Assembly: GCA_020746105.1 (NCBI GenBank)
Contig: CM036636.1
Coordinates: 620,001 to 684,000 of the forward strand
Direction of reading: 5' to 3'
Source: Trogon surrucura
Taxonomy: Eukaryota; Chordata; Aves; Trogoniformes; Trogonidae
DNA: 64,000 bases
Shown in pieces: positions 9,201-20,639 of this stretch; position 1 is the first letter of the stretch, and each line of letters begins with the position of its first letter. The notes beneath the pieces were generated by a model. That model made no database searches and had not been told where the DNA came from. It worked only from the letters and a program-made list of their open reading frames with translations. The translations under genes and the position numbers were made by a program.

Positions 9201-11792
9201 ACCCCAGCATTCTTCCCTTCTTGGTGCCTTTCACCTCCCACTCGCAGGAGCATCACCCTAAAATACCCACACCCTCCTGCATCATGCTAGCACCTTCTGA
9301 ACCCCAGGCTGAGCAAGGAGCCGCTCAGGTCCTGGGAGCACTCAGCCACCAGGAACAGTCGTGAGTGACCCTAGGTGTCCTGCTCCCTTGTCCCAGCACA
9401 GCGTTGTGGGTACATTGACATGTCAGGCTAGCAAGGACCACATCGACTTTCCAGAAGCTGCTGGAAGCCTGACTGATACATGGCCTTATCTTCTTCTCGT
9501 CTCACCCTACAAAAGCCCTTCTCTTTCTTCCCTCTGCCCTGACCATCTCCCCATCTCCGCAGCCTCGCACACGAAGAAGGAGCAGCCCGGCATGCCGGAG
9601 GGCGAGGCGGCAGCAGAGACACATGGGGGGGTTACCTCTGTTGGCCAGGATGAAGATGGAGTCCGCGGGGATGCCCATCTCCAGGGCCAGCTGCTTGTAA
9701 TCTTCAATGAGGTCCTCCCGCAGCTCCGGACTCCTCCCTGGGCAAGAGAACAGGCTGTGAGAGGGGTTGGTGTGGGAGGGGTGCATGCAGCCCACCAACC
9801 ACCCACCGACCTGCAGAGCGCAGGCAGCTACTGGCAGGCCCAGTACCAGCCTCCTGGTCCTTCCCATCCTCTCCTCCATTATTCTTGACCAGCCTTGACC
9901 AAAGGCTTGGAGGAAGTGGTTTTAAAATATCTCAGTCATGAAAGATAGACTCTCCTACCACTTCAGGGATTCTTCCAGGCAGATATTGCTACCTTCACCC
10001 CAAACAATAGGCTGGTTTGGATATTCATTGTGTGGTGTGGCTGAGCCGTAAGACTCAATGTCTGCAGCACCAGAGGTGAGCTGGTCCAAGGCATCACTTC
10101 CAAAGCCATGGTCAAGTCTTTCAAAGCCACGGGACCGGAGGGACCCTTGAGTGGTGTTTCTGAGCTGCACTGGCCCACTGCAGAGCCTGCTTGCCCACAA
10201 GTGCCATAGCCAGATGTACCATACAGCTTCAGGGTGGTGCTTGGTCCAAAACTGCTTTCCTTCTTCATCAGAATGACAGCATATTCGTCGTAGTTGGTGC
10301 GGAGCACGTAGGACCGGATGGACACATCCCATTCTGTGTGAGACAGAAACACAGGGGACATCATTCCTGCCCCTCAGGGACATGTGGGGCAGTGTAAGAC
10401 AGCCCCGGAGCTGGGGGCTGAAATCAGGCAGTTAATTCATGAAAATAGCTGGTTTTCCGGATGCAAACTTTTCTACAGCTCTGAGTCCCTTCAGGCTCCT
10501 CTCTTCTTAGTCGAGGGGAAACCAAGGGTTGTGGACAACCGAGACACCAACATTCCTGAAATGTGGCTGGTGGGAGCCTGCCCCAGCCTGGGACCTTGGA
10601 CATAAGAGGGACCCGCTGGAACATCTCAATGTCCTGTGCCCATGCAGGGACAGTGCTGAAACAGCCCCTTTCCCCCAGCTTCACTCCATACTTTGGCTGG
10701 AAATGACCCAAGCTGTAGAGTGACTTCTGGGCCCTGCTCTCCTGAACCTCTGCCCCAGCTGCCAGCTGTGCCCAGTGCTGGTTCCCATTGCCCAGCCACA
10801 CCACAGCTCATGGGGCTGGGCAAGTCGGCAGCGAGACCAACTTACTGGGGTTATAGTAGGTGTATTTGCCAGGAGTGCTGGTTTTCTGGTACTCTCCTGA
10901 GATGCGCGTGCAGTCACCTTGCCTGGAGAGAGGAGGAAAACAATCAGCAGCTCGGAGTTATCTTTTATCCTGGTTATTGCACAAAAATCAATTCTGAGGC
11001 ACTGAGGCTATGGCACGGGACCCCTGAAATCCCCCTGCCCAAGGCATTGGATAGACGAGCCCAGTCCAGCCCCTTCTCAGGGCTCTGATGCCAGCTAGAG
11101 CAAGCAACTCCTGTGTCTTCTCCCACTCCCTGGGAGATGGAGCACCCCTACGTGAGGTGGCTTTGGAGGAGGCTCAAGCACCCATGGCAGTGCCCCGTAC
11201 CGCAGCCTGGTGCTGACGGTGCTGATCTGGTCGTCACTGGGGCCAGGACCCAGCACCAGCGTGCCCACGCTGAACTTCTCCTTGTAGTTCTTCATCAACT
11301 TGCAGGTACTGCCGATGGCGACGTCATACCACTTCCCGTACATCTGTGGGGAGAAGAAAGGGACATCTCCACCACAAGCCCTCTCCACTGGGGCAGGACA
11401 TCTGGTTTTCTGCAGATAGACAGATGTCTCACGGGATTCATCTGTCCTGGCTGCTCGGGCTCCAGCTGCCCTGCCTGGGTATTCACTGGGGTGAGGCCAA
11501 CCCGAAAGGCAGTAGTGACAGGCTGGCATGCCCCAGCCAGCATCTGAGAAGAGCCAACGCTGCCAAGGCCTGTCCCACGCTGCCTGAGGAGGGCATATCA
11601 CCCTTCTTTCTGGAGGAAAATGAAATAAAGCTTTCCTTCATCCTTTCTGCCCTCAGAACTTAAGGGACCACAAGATGCCGTTACCCGCTCAGCCTCAAAA
11701 TTCTCCTGCACTTGGACATCCTCATCTGGGTCTGCGATGGGGGTCCCGCTGGCCACGGTGAAGAGGAGGAGGGAAAGGAGACCCCAAAACAT
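6241..11792 (-). CDS. AMBP: AMBP: alpha-1-microglobulin/bikunin precursor, complete
   Basis: Ten coding exons, all with AG/GT borders and compatible phases: 11685-11792, 11201-11343, 10846-10922, 10220-10333, 9636-9737, 9037-9074, 7937-8015, 7677-7844, 7323-7499, 6241-6272. They sum to 1038 nt, or 345 residues (human 352, also ten exons). The start [16 protein letters not shown] is a secretory signal peptide in a good context (CCACCATGT). The precursor is cut into a heme- and radical-binding lipocalin (alpha-1-microglobulin) and a two-Kunitz protease inhibitor (bikunin), both secreted mainly by liver. Lipocalin landmarks are [12 protein letters not shown], with the free reactive Cys of human position 34, and the disulfide pair QGDC and GEC. 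The C-terminus [10 protein letters not shown] matches the human tail. The human N-glycan sequons of the lipocalin are absent. Confidence 0.97.
7074..7205. repeat. Short tandem array, about 22-bp unit
   Basis: Imperfect copies of a phrase like 'cagacccatcccagaacc' are spaced about 22 bases apart; two are near-identical and several are degenerate. The array lies in the last AMBP intron, just beyond the Kunitz-2 exon. Confidence 0.7.
7323..7499 (-). CDS. AMBP: AMBP exon 9: bikunin Kunitz domain 2
   Basis: The exon encodes [11 protein letters not shown] through KECKEYCG, a full Kunitz/BPTI domain with all six cysteines and the [11 protein letters not shown] core. In human bikunin this domain carries Arg at the P1 position (GPCRAF) and does most of the trypsin/plasmin inhibition. 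Here the codon after the second Cys is CAG (Gln), in [11 protein letters not shown] trypsin-type P1 is therefore missing, although a Lys follows at P1'. Borders are CCGCAG|CT at the 5' end and GGCAG|GTACCC at the 3' end. Confidence 0.97.
7677..7844 (-). CDS. AMBP: AMBP exon 8: bikunin Kunitz domain 1
   Basis: The exon encodes [12 protein letters not shown] through [10 protein letters not shown], a Kunitz/BPTI domain with six cysteines. The N-glycan sequon just after the reactive loop (FFYNSSS; human FYNGTS) is kept. The P1 residue is Ser (GPCSGMLSR) where human has Met (GPCMGMTSR). Borders are TCTGCAG|AC and GAGG|GTGAGC, both in phase with neighbouring exons. Confidence 0.97.
7937..8015 (-). 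CDS. AMBP: AMBP exon 7: processing site and bikunin N-terminus
   Basis: A 79-nt exon encodes [20 protein letters not shown] and a few further residues. RARR is the furin-type site that separates alpha-1-microglobulin from bikunin (human RVRR). The following PEEGSAAG aligns with human QEEEGSGGG, whose Ser-Gly carries the chondroitin sulfate chain that links bikunin to the inter-alpha-inhibitor heavy chains. Here the residue after Ser is Ala (GCT), so the canonical Ser-Gly acceptor is missing. Confidence 0.93.
8190..8345 (-). repeat. CR1 LINE 3' fragment in AMBP intron 6
   Basis: The plus strand carries the reverse complement of the CR1 tail: 'cacagaatcattaaggtcgg', 'gtccaaccatcaacccaac', 'ctccagggatggtgactcca'. 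It is 5'-truncated and stops near 'gggcagcctgtgcc'. Confidence 0.9.
9037..11792 (-). CDS. AMBP: AMBP exons 1-6: signal peptide and alpha-1-microglobulin lipocalin
   Basis: Six exons supply the lipocalin half. Exon 1 gives the signal peptide and ENFEAER. Exon 2 gives [19 protein letters not shown], including the GxW lipocalin signature and the unpaired Cys, and runs to STRLR. Exon 3 gives [20 protein letters not shown]. Exon 4 gives [19 protein letters not shown] (the conserved TNYDEYA) and ends KLYG. Exon 5 gives [20 protein letters not shown] and ends ANR, with GIPADSIF in the conserved C-terminal helix region. Exon 6 is only 38 nt and gives [13 protein letters not shown], with the second disulfide Cys. 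All junction phases agree. Confidence 0.96.
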
Positions 11793-12420
11793 GGTGGCTG
11801 GTAGCTCTGGAGTACCACTGAGCCCCAATGTGGGAGCCCGGACTCCGTGCCGTCCCAACTGCGCAGCAGTGTGACCTTCAGACTGCGGCCAGCGGGGCGG
11901 CCAGCCTGGCTGGGGCGGGCTGCAGGCGGGGGGTGGGTGGCCCCAGGGCTCACGTCGGCCTTTGGCTGCGGTGAGGATTTGCAGAGAGCTGGCGTGGGGT
12001 GCAGGAGGGGAGGTGAGAACCCTCCCACCAGGCTGGGCTGAGCTCCTCACCCTCTTACACCACAGCTTGGCTCAGATGTGGGGCGAGGACCTACTCATCT
12101 CCCTTATTCCACTTTCAGATTCATACTCCGGGCAACCTGCAAAGAGCCCTGATGGTGCTCCCAGCTCCGGCCGACCAGGTGAATGTGGAGAGGACTGAAG
12201 GGTCCTCAGCGCTCACCCTGTGCTGCCTAATCCTGACCAGTGCTTTTGGGGAGCAGTGCCTGTGCCACCTGCTCTGCTTCCGGAAGCCCCTCCCCGGGGG
12301 TCCCAATGCCTGGGAGCTGGCTGGGTGTGACCCACCCCAGAGCCCAGGGGTCCCCAGGCCCGTAAGGCAGGGGAGGCGCAGGGCACGCCGTCCCGCCCCA
12401 CCACTGTTTGCCTTCACGGG

Positions 12421-12513
12421 ATGATTAACTGAAACCAAACAGCCTGAGGGAAATGGCAAACAGAGCAAAGGGCAGGAGCCCCTCTCCAGGTCGGCCCACG
12501 GCCCAATATTTAC
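12421..12513. promoter_or_regulatory. AMBP: Candidate liver enhancer of AMBP
   Basis: Within 93 bases, 630-720 bases upstream of the AMBP start codon, lie an HNF1-like half site (GTTAATCAT on the minus strand, 12421-12429), FOXA-like sites (gcaaaca at 12456-12462 and TATTTAC at 12507-12513), and a DR1 that fits the HNF4 consensus at 11 of 13 positions (agagcaaagggca, 12462-12474). The human gene is known to use an HNF1/HNF3/HNF4 enhancer, so the combination fits. Function is inferred. Confidence 0.55.
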
Positions 12514-12685
12514 CGAGCAGGGCCAACGCCAGAGGCACGCTTGCAGGAGCCGGCCGGACTTTCACCCCTTGGCTCCAGCAGCAGGACCTTTGCGAGGACA
12601 GACGCATGGATGGATGGACGCGGTGCCTGGGCGGGGTGGGTTGCTGGAGGGGACAGTGATCCGGGCAGGGCAGGCCTCAGCAGCT

Positions 12686-12968
12686 CATAGACTCATCGAA
12701 CAGTTTTGGCTGGAAGAGACCTTCAAGATCATCAAATCCAACCTTTTCCCAGCCCTACCAGCACCACTATACCTATGTCCTTCAAGGCAACATTCACCCA
12801 TCTCTTGAACACCTCCAGGGACGGTGATGCAACCCCCTCCCTGGGCAGCCTGTGCCAACACCTGACAACCCTCTCAGTAAAGAAATTCTTCCCAATATCC
12901 ACCCTGAACCTCCCCTGGTGCAACTTAAGGCCATTTCCCCTCGTCCCCCTGTCCTATCACTCGGGGCA
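12686..12968 (-). repeat. CR1 LINE 3' fragment
   Basis: Reverse-complement CR1 tail: 'catagactcatcgaacag', 'ccttcaagatcatcaaatcc', 'ctccagggacggtgatgcaa', 'gtaaagaaattcttccc', ending in 'gtcctatcac'. About 280 bases, 5'-truncated. Confidence 0.92.
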
Positions 12969-12999
12969 CGCAGCTCTTAGTGCCACACCTGGTGAGTCC

Positions 13000-13660
13000 T
13001 TGGGAGCACGGGGGAGACCGGGACGCGGGGCAGGGAGCGCTTTAAGGAGCCCACCTCATTCACCCGCCCTCCGCTTCGCTCGCTCTCGCTCTGGAGGAGC
13101 CCACCTCGCTCCGGAAGCAGCTCTGGCCTCCAGCCCGCCCTGCGCTGGGGCTCCAGAAGCCAGGGCTGCCCCGGGGGCTCCTCCGCGCCCGGCCGGCGCT
13201 AGGTGGCAGCCGGCGGTAAGGAATCACCGGCCGGCCCCGCTCCCGCTGCCGGCCCCGCCGCGCTGCAGCCCCCGGCGGGCGGAGGGACCCCCCGCGGCCC
13301 CGGGGCTGGCGGCGATGGACAGAGGGAGCAGTCCCGGGAGCTGTGCGCAGCAGGACTCGCTGGTGGCTGCTGCCAGCGGGACCAGAGCCCCGAGCGGGTG
13401 GCCGCGAACGGGCAATGGTCGGTGAGGCAGGACTGACCGGCCGCCCGGCCAGGGAAGAGCCCGTCCCATCCAGAAATGCCCCGTGGGAGCAAATGCGCCC
13501 AAACGGCGACAGACTCAGGTGCGAGCAACGCGGGACACGCTCCTAAATCCCCTCGTTAGCGACCCGCCTGCTCTGGTGGAGCAGCTGCGCCCCGGGCTGG
13601 GAGCTGTCGGGGCCGGGAGGAGGATGCGCGGCCCTGGCATCGCTCCTCTCGCCGGTGCCG
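13000..13660. promoter_or_regulatory. Orphan CpG island
   Basis: A CpG- and GC-rich block about 1.2 kb upstream of AMBP. On the plus strand a start codon (ggcgATGGAC, 13315) opens a short frame, and a donor-like GTGAGG follows near 13421, so it could be a first exon. I recognise no protein in it, and it may instead be a regulatory island of AMBP or of an unannotated transcript. Confidence 0.4.
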
Positions 13661-14639
13661 AGGGGAGCAGGGGGAGCTCTTCCGAAGGACAACGGCTGGG
13701 GAAGCTGCAGGGCTGGGCCACATCCAGCCCCTTCCTCTCCTCTTCTCTCCACATGCACACGGCGTGTGGCTGGGACCACCATCCTCTCTGGGAAAGCCAG
13801 GGAGCAGCTTTACTGGCTGCAAAACTCCACCTGGACATGTGCAGCCCCCCAACTCCTCATTCATTCCCAAAAACACAGCATCCCCATCCCCGAGGCTGCA
13901 GCTGCATTTGTGCTGGGATCACTCAAGGCTGCTTGCCCAGGGACAGGGATGGAGAAAACCCCCGCACTGGCAGAGCACAGGACTGTGACACAGGGAATGG
14001 CCCCCCAGGGAGGAGGGCTGCTGGGCTCTGCGGTCCCATGGGAGTCGGTGCTGGGACAGGAGGCTCTGGGTGCTCTAGGAGCGATGTTCCCGGTGATTAC
14101 TCCATCAGGGAGACCAGGCAGCAGCCGGACAGAGCTGTGGGCACAAGCAGCTACCAATTTGCTGGAAGTTTAGAAAATGCTTTGGTTTCAGATCAGTTTG
14201 GACAGAAACCAAATGCAGGGAGAAACCACCAGAAAATTCCTGCAGACTAAAATCCCCCACCACCCTCTTTGGCACCAAGAGGCCCCAGCAACCCCTGCAG
14301 GGCTGGGTAGCGCTGTGGGGGCACAGGGAAGCTGGCACGGGGGGAGCAGGAGGCGCAGCAGGACCTGGGGCACTGGCAGGCACTGGCCCAAGTCCCTGTG
14401 CGCTGGCCTGGTGGCTGGTGGCACACCAGGCTGAGCCCCACAGAGGGAAGAGCCACCAGGACTCAGTGTCCAACAGCAGAATAAAGGAGATGCTGTTCCT
14501 TTCCACGAGCAAATCTGTTGTCCACAAACTCATCCCGTCCCTTTCTGATCCTGCCTGGCTCCTTTCCCCCTGTGGCAGCAAGATCCAGATGTTCAAACCC
14601 TGATGTGTAAAGCGGTTTTGTATTTTCTCTGTTTTAAAC

Positions 14640-15420
14640 TCATCACCTGCTAGTGCTCCTTACTCCAAGGATGCCTGGAGTACTGCAGTTCCACACTCAT
14701 CTTGTCCACCACCTTCGTGATTTTGCAAGCCTCAGTCATACCCTCCCTTGGTCTTCCCCTTTCCACACAGGGGAGTCTCAGCCTTTCCAGTGCCCTCTCC
14801 TATGACATGCGCTTTGTCTCCTTGGTTATTACAGAGCATGTCCAGAGAAAGTCGACCCTTCTGTCTCCTTCTTGAGCTGTGAAAACTAGAGCTCAAGCAC
14901 ACAGCACCCAAGATGAGGACTCACGAAGGTTTTACAGTTTCTAGAGAACATCTTTCACCTTGTTGCGAACATCCTTCTTGATTACACAACATTTTGGTGA
15001 TGTTTTTTTGGCTGCTGCCGCCCATCAACAGTTCTCTGAAATTACCAGGCCAGTGACGGTTCCCAGCTCTCCTCCTGGGTTTAACCAGCAAGTTCCATGC
15101 TGACGCCCTGCTCTGATCACCTCTCCCGTGAAGAATCACCTTCATTCCTCTACACCAGAGCTCACCCACTACATCTTTGCCCCCCGGCTTTGTGAAGTCT
15201 TTCTGAAACTCCTTGCCATCCACACAGCCTTTGGCCAACCGCAAGAGCTCAGTGTTGTCCATGAACTTGAAGATTTCCCTATTCATTCCCTGAGGGTGGA
15301 TGAAGATATCAGATAGAAAACTGGTCCCAGGGCTGGTCCCTTGGGGACCCCACAGCTGACTGTCCTCCATCCTGAAGAGCCCTACACCTTGCTTCTGATC
15401 CTTCAACCTCCTTTCAGTCC
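14640..15420 (-). repeat. Degenerate CR1 LINE body fragment
   Basis: Read on the minus strand, several phrases parallel the CR1 reverse-transcriptase region, including one like 'ggggtccccaaggaccagccc' near 15340 and one like 'ctttctctggacatgctc' near 14840. The copy is old and interrupted, and its limits are approximate. It may include unrelated sequence between the two recognisable parts. Confidence 0.55.
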
Positions 15421-18400
15421 ATGGAAGAGCCTTTCTTCTCCTCTCACAAAAAAGTTTATTTTTTTTTTACTATCTTTGGAATGGGGCCTCACCAGAAGCT
15501 TTCTGACAATGCAGACAGTTGATGTCCTCTGGATCCTCTGTGTCTAGGACAGGGTGTCTCTTACCAGCCCTGCCACCTTCTCCCAGCTCTGTGTTCAGCT
15601 CACTGGTGCTACAAGAATGAAAATCTCCACTTTTTAGCTCCCAGCACCCCATTTCTGTAGCCGAAAGTTTCACCATCAACCATCCCACTGCCCAGTTAGC
15701 TTGGGGGGAGCTCTGCTCCTACCCTGAGGTTTTGGGGCTCCCTCATCCTATCTGTGGCAGAGGGGACTCTCTGGGCCTTGTGTCGAGGGTGAACACCCCA
15801 CAGCACTTGTGGGACTAGCCAGCAGACGTGCTGGGAGCTTGGGTGGTGCTAGCACACATCTCACCAGCTTCAGAGGCTGGCTGGTAGGGCAGGTGCTGCC
15901 TGCATCTCCTCGCACTGGGCCTGCCAGACCCGTGCCAGCCGAGAGGGTAGGCAGGGACGGTGGGAAGGGAGGGGAGAGGTGAAATGAGGGCTTGCAAGGG
16001 GGCACGGGTATCGTGAAAACCTCAGAGGATGCTGCCCTGTGTCCCATGGGTCACAGAGCGCTTGGGAGCTCGTTGTGGGCTGAGGGCGAGAGCAGGCAGG
16101 ACCAGCAGCATGGCCAGCACATCTCAGATGTTCTTCAGAAAGAAAAGTTGGAGCGTTCAGCAGAGTAAAGGGAGGCAAAGGCTGGACTGAGGAGGGAAGT
16201 GCCATCCAAATCTGGCACTGCAGCAGGCACAAGTCCTCCCAGGCTCAGAGAAGGCCTTTGTGAGGATGAGAAGGAATGTCCCTGATGGGGACACGCTGGG
16301 ACTGGCTCCATCTCTGACCCAGGCACTCGTGTCCCACTCCCAGAGTGTCCCCAGGCATCCACCACCCCTCGGAGCTGAATGGCAGGTGTGGACCCACTGG
16401 TGCAGACCTGCTGGGCTGCCGACTGGTGGCACGTGGTGGCCTGTGTTTCCAGGGGAGTGCTCGATGACATCTGGGTACGTGGGACAGCGACGGGGGTAGA
16501 TGGTAGAGCAAGAGAGCTGTTGGGATGGCTGGTTCCCCAGAGCCCTGAGGCTGCACGGGTGTGCCCTGGGACATCCCTGGGGCTGGCTGCACGGCACAGA
16601 GGGATATCCACTCAGGTGGAACGGTCTGCCCAACTGGTGGCACTCAGAGCAAGGTCTCAAGGTGGAGGTGGCACAGCCATGTGTCTGTTTGGGGGATATG
16701 TTGACATCCTCGGTTCAGGGTGTTAACGTGCCACTGGGTGCCCCCACATGGGTGCGTGTGCTTTGAGCTGCCCCACCTCTGTGTCTCCAGCCAGCAGCAT
16801 CAGCCCAGGCCATCTCCATGCCCAGACATGTGGGGACACCTGCCACCCCACCCAACGTGTCTGGCTGCACAGGTCCTTGTCCTCTCCACCCCAAACCCCA
16901 GGGGACCCTTCCCATGCACGGCTGGGGGGCAATGCCATCCCAGTCCCCGAGCCACCGAGCCGTACAGATGGCTCCTCTGCCGCCTCGGGTCGCAGCCTCC
17001 ACCCTCACGTGCGGCGGCTTTTTGTGTCCCTTCTTGCTGAGTGTCGGCCTCACCCCGTCCCTCCCGCCCCTCCGCCGCCCGCGCCCCCCGGCGCAGCCCC
17101 CACCGGAGCCAGCCACACACACAAGTGAACTTTTCTGCGTTTTCCAGCAATTAAAAAGAATAAAGCAACAGTTGTCTCCAGGCAGGGCATGGATCCTGGT
17201 GACCCTGATTTTCTGTGTGGCTGGGCAGGGTGAATGGGACTATTGAGACCCCGATGACTGGCATCTCCACTCCAGGATTGTCTCCCCTTCCAAGTCCCCC
17301 TCCCCGAGCTTTCCTCCTCCCTACCCTCCTCCTCGCTTTTAATTTCCTTCCTGCAGAGAGCTGCTCATCCCCTTCCCATTGGCCAAAGGCCTGAAAGGGA
17401 ATGGAGGAGACAAGGGAAGGATTAAAGACACTCTGCTTAGGAGCAGGCAGCCTGAATACAAGATGCACCGGCTGGGAAAGAATGGGGGCTTAGTGGGGCA
17501 CCAGATCAGACCCGCCTCCGCCGCATTCAGCCCGACCTGCATTCCTGCATCGCTAAGCAGGGACCTTTCTCCCCGGCTGCCCCATCAGAGGGACACCCTA
17601 GACCCCTGGCCCACCTGCCGCTGCAGGTAGACCTGCCTTGGATGGTCCCAGCACACTGCAGCTCCGCTGGGTGCAGCCACGAGGGAGGACAGCACTGCTG
17701 CGGTTCTTGCAGGTCCCTTGGGTCAGCCAGTCCTACCCCGTGTTCCCAGGCAGCCTCATGAGGATGAGGAAGCAGCTGGAGCATCCCTTGGACCAGCCTG
17801 GGAGCACTGTGCAGCAATTCAGGTCCCTGGGACATTCACAGCCCTCTCCCCAGCAGAGCTATGGGCCTCATCCTGCAGGGCTGGAGGTTAAGGTGAGCAG
17901 GGATGTGCGGTGCTCAGAGGAAGGCTGGAGACTGCAGCAGGGTTAGGCCCACGCTTGCACGCCCAGAGAAGGGCTGGAGCATTTCCAGCCACAGCTTTGG
18001 TGTCAGAGATAGCAGTGCCCCACTGTTCATCAACCACAGCCTCTCGTGGAAGACCCCCAAAAAATCCGTGGCGTTCACTGCCCATCTCAGCACCTGCTGT
18101 AGGCCTGCAGTTTGGACGCAGATGGAGCATGGTGGCTTGCGTTCATCCCTCCCACTGATCCCATTTACCCCGTCCCACCAGCGTCTGTGTGAGCAAGGAC
18201 TTGTCACGTTCTGGTCTTTGGGCTGCTCCAAAAGCAGGTCTGGAGCAGGGTGGGCTTTGCTGCTGGAGCTGGTCCCTGGGAGGGACTGAAGCAGATTGAG
18301 ATGGTGGCGCACGGCCTTGGGGTCACACTGGGACTGAGGGGCCCCCAAGGGCAATGGTGCGTGATGACCACCTATCACTGACCAAACCCATGGGGAGACA

Positions 18401-20069
18401 CATGGGGAGTCACCCAGGAGTAGGACTGTGGTGTTGGCAGCATCTGGGCCTTTCCAGGTCTCTTGCACCCTCCATGGCAGGTCAACCCTCCGTGTCTTTT
18501 CTCAGGTGAGGAGTGGGTAGAAGTGAGTCACCTGGTCAGGACAGTGCAGGGTCTGCTGGCTCTGCCCAAGGACACCCCCCTTCCTGAGGCAAAGGCCATC
18601 CACCAAAGCTGGAGCAGCACAGCCCCCTCCATGTCCCTAGTGCTCAGGGACAACACTTAGTGTTTTCTCACCTGAGTTGCCCACACCAGAGATGAAAACA
18701 AGAATAAGACATTTCCAGGATGAGAAGCTGGAGGTCTGTGGTGGATAGCAAGGATGGGGTGGGTCAACAACGTCCTATGGACATGAAGCGTTGGGTCTGG
18801 AAGCACCCCAGGGATCCCATGCTGCTGGGAGCATCCCAGAGACTCCAGGTTCCCACGCTGGGACACACCTCAGGGCACTACACATGCAGCTTTGGGACTG
18901 TGAAGGGACCCAAAGGGGTCTGACCTCCCGTGTCCCGTGTAGTGGGTAATGTCATTTTAGGCTTCCTGCAGCTTGCCCCACCTCTCTCCATCTTCTTATC
19001 TCTTCTCCTTTTGCTGTCCTGGTTCCTCATGCACCCTGAAGCTATGGCAGCACCTGCAATGGTCAGGATGGAGCTCTGGTGACCACGTGAACATGGTTGC
19101 AGGAGCCCTGGGTGGGATATGGCCAAGTGTACAGAGGTGGCCTGTCAGGGCAGCCTCAATCACTTTCCAGACTCTTGATTGTACAGGTACAGAGAAGATT
19201 CAGGCACCGAAAGATGGTCACCTTGTGCCAACTGAGATGCCCCAAGGTGCCCAGGACATCTGTGCAAGTCTAGGAGATGGGATGATCCTGGGGCAGAAGG
19301 CAAGGCAGGATGGGTGAGGACACCTCAAATAGAAGGAGCTTAGGTGTAGCTGCTGCCCTTCCTCCCCTGCTTCCACAACCTGCAAAGAAGACCAGACACC
19401 ACCTCGGGTGGATGCCCCACGCTCAGTGCTGAATCCCACCCCACTGACCAACTGTGCAGCCAGCATCCCAGTTACTGCTGCCCCCTGAACACAGCCTGCA
19501 ACCATCACAGCCTCCACGGTCTAGCTGGCATTAGTCAGACAGCTTCAATTCTCACATGCTACAATCCATAATTTTAAAAGACTTTTCAATATTTGGTACT
19601 AAAAGCCCCATCTCCTGGAGTTCTGTGATTCCAGCAGAAACTTGGTACCAGATGAGAACAATGAAATCCCTTCTGGAGGTGCATCTGCATTTCCAACCCA
19701 GAAGGCAGAGGAAGAAAATGCCCATCTACTCCTCCTCCAGAGACAAGTCACATCCCTTCAGGCATCCCCCCACCTCCTACCAGCCCCAACAGTTGACATG
19801 GAGCACACCTACGTGTCCACCTCTGTCACTGCATCCTCCTGCTCAGGGAACAATGTCTGAGGTCTCTGCACCAAAAAGCTGCTCTGACTCTAGGGCAAAC
19901 CAGACGAAATGGGTAGGAAATCATCAATTCTGGCCCAAGAGAGCTCTGTTATCAGCAAGTGGCACCTGTCCTGCTCGGTAAGCACCGGTTGCAGTGAGGC
20001 AGAGTTGGCTGGTCCTCGCCCAGGGGTTGATAAGCATGTTGCAGTGGCGACATCTCACCCTTCACCAAG
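15421..20069. other. Intergenic, no gene recognised
   Basis: About 4.6 kb of GC-rich non-coding sequence. Open frames on both strands have no recognisable domain and no paired splice sites that build a protein. One patch near 17330-17540, with 'ctcatccccttcccattggc' and 'ggattaaagacactctgctt', has non-repetitive, mixed-composition texture and could be regulatory. A short AT-rich patch lies near 19550-19640. Confidence 0.5.
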
Positions 20070-20392
20070 ACTCTCTACAACTCCCTGCAGGGAGGGTGCA
20101 GTCAGGTGGACATCAACTCCTCTCCTGGGCAACCAGTGAGAGGACGAGAGGGCCCGGCCTGAAATTGCATCAGGGGAGGTTCAGGTTGGGTCTCAGGCAG
20201 CCCTTCCTCACGGAGAGGTTGCTCAGGCACTGGGATGCTCTGCCCAGGGCAGGGAGGAGTCACCGTCCCTGGGGGGGGGTTGAAGGAGAGGCTGGATGTG
20301 GCCCATGTGGGGGTGCTGAGTCATGGGCTGGACTTGATGATCTCAGAGGGCTTTTCCAGCCTCAATAATCCTGTGATTCTGTGACCTTTGGG
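20070..20392 (+). repeat. CR1 LINE 3' end
   Basis: A sense-strand CR1 3' end: 'ctctacaactccctgcaggg', 'gaggacgagagg', 'caggggaggttcaggttggg', 'gacttgatgatctcagaggg', ending 'tgattctgtg'. It is the only larger CR1 copy here in plus orientation. Confidence 0.93.
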
Positions 20393-20639
20393 CTTGCTAT
20401 GGGAGATCTTCACCACCCTAAGATTTGGGCATGCCCATTGCTCTGTCCTTGCCACCACACTGCCCAGCACCATCGATGGGCAGGAGCCAGGGGGGGTGCC
20501 CATCTCGTTGCACCCCCAGACTCTCTCATCCCCTGCGGTTCCTGTCCAACCCCTGGGAGCTGCCTGTGGAAACCAGGAGCTCCATCCCAACAGAGGAACC
20601 CAAGGGTCCCAGGCGGTGAAGAAACCTGCAATGCAAGTG

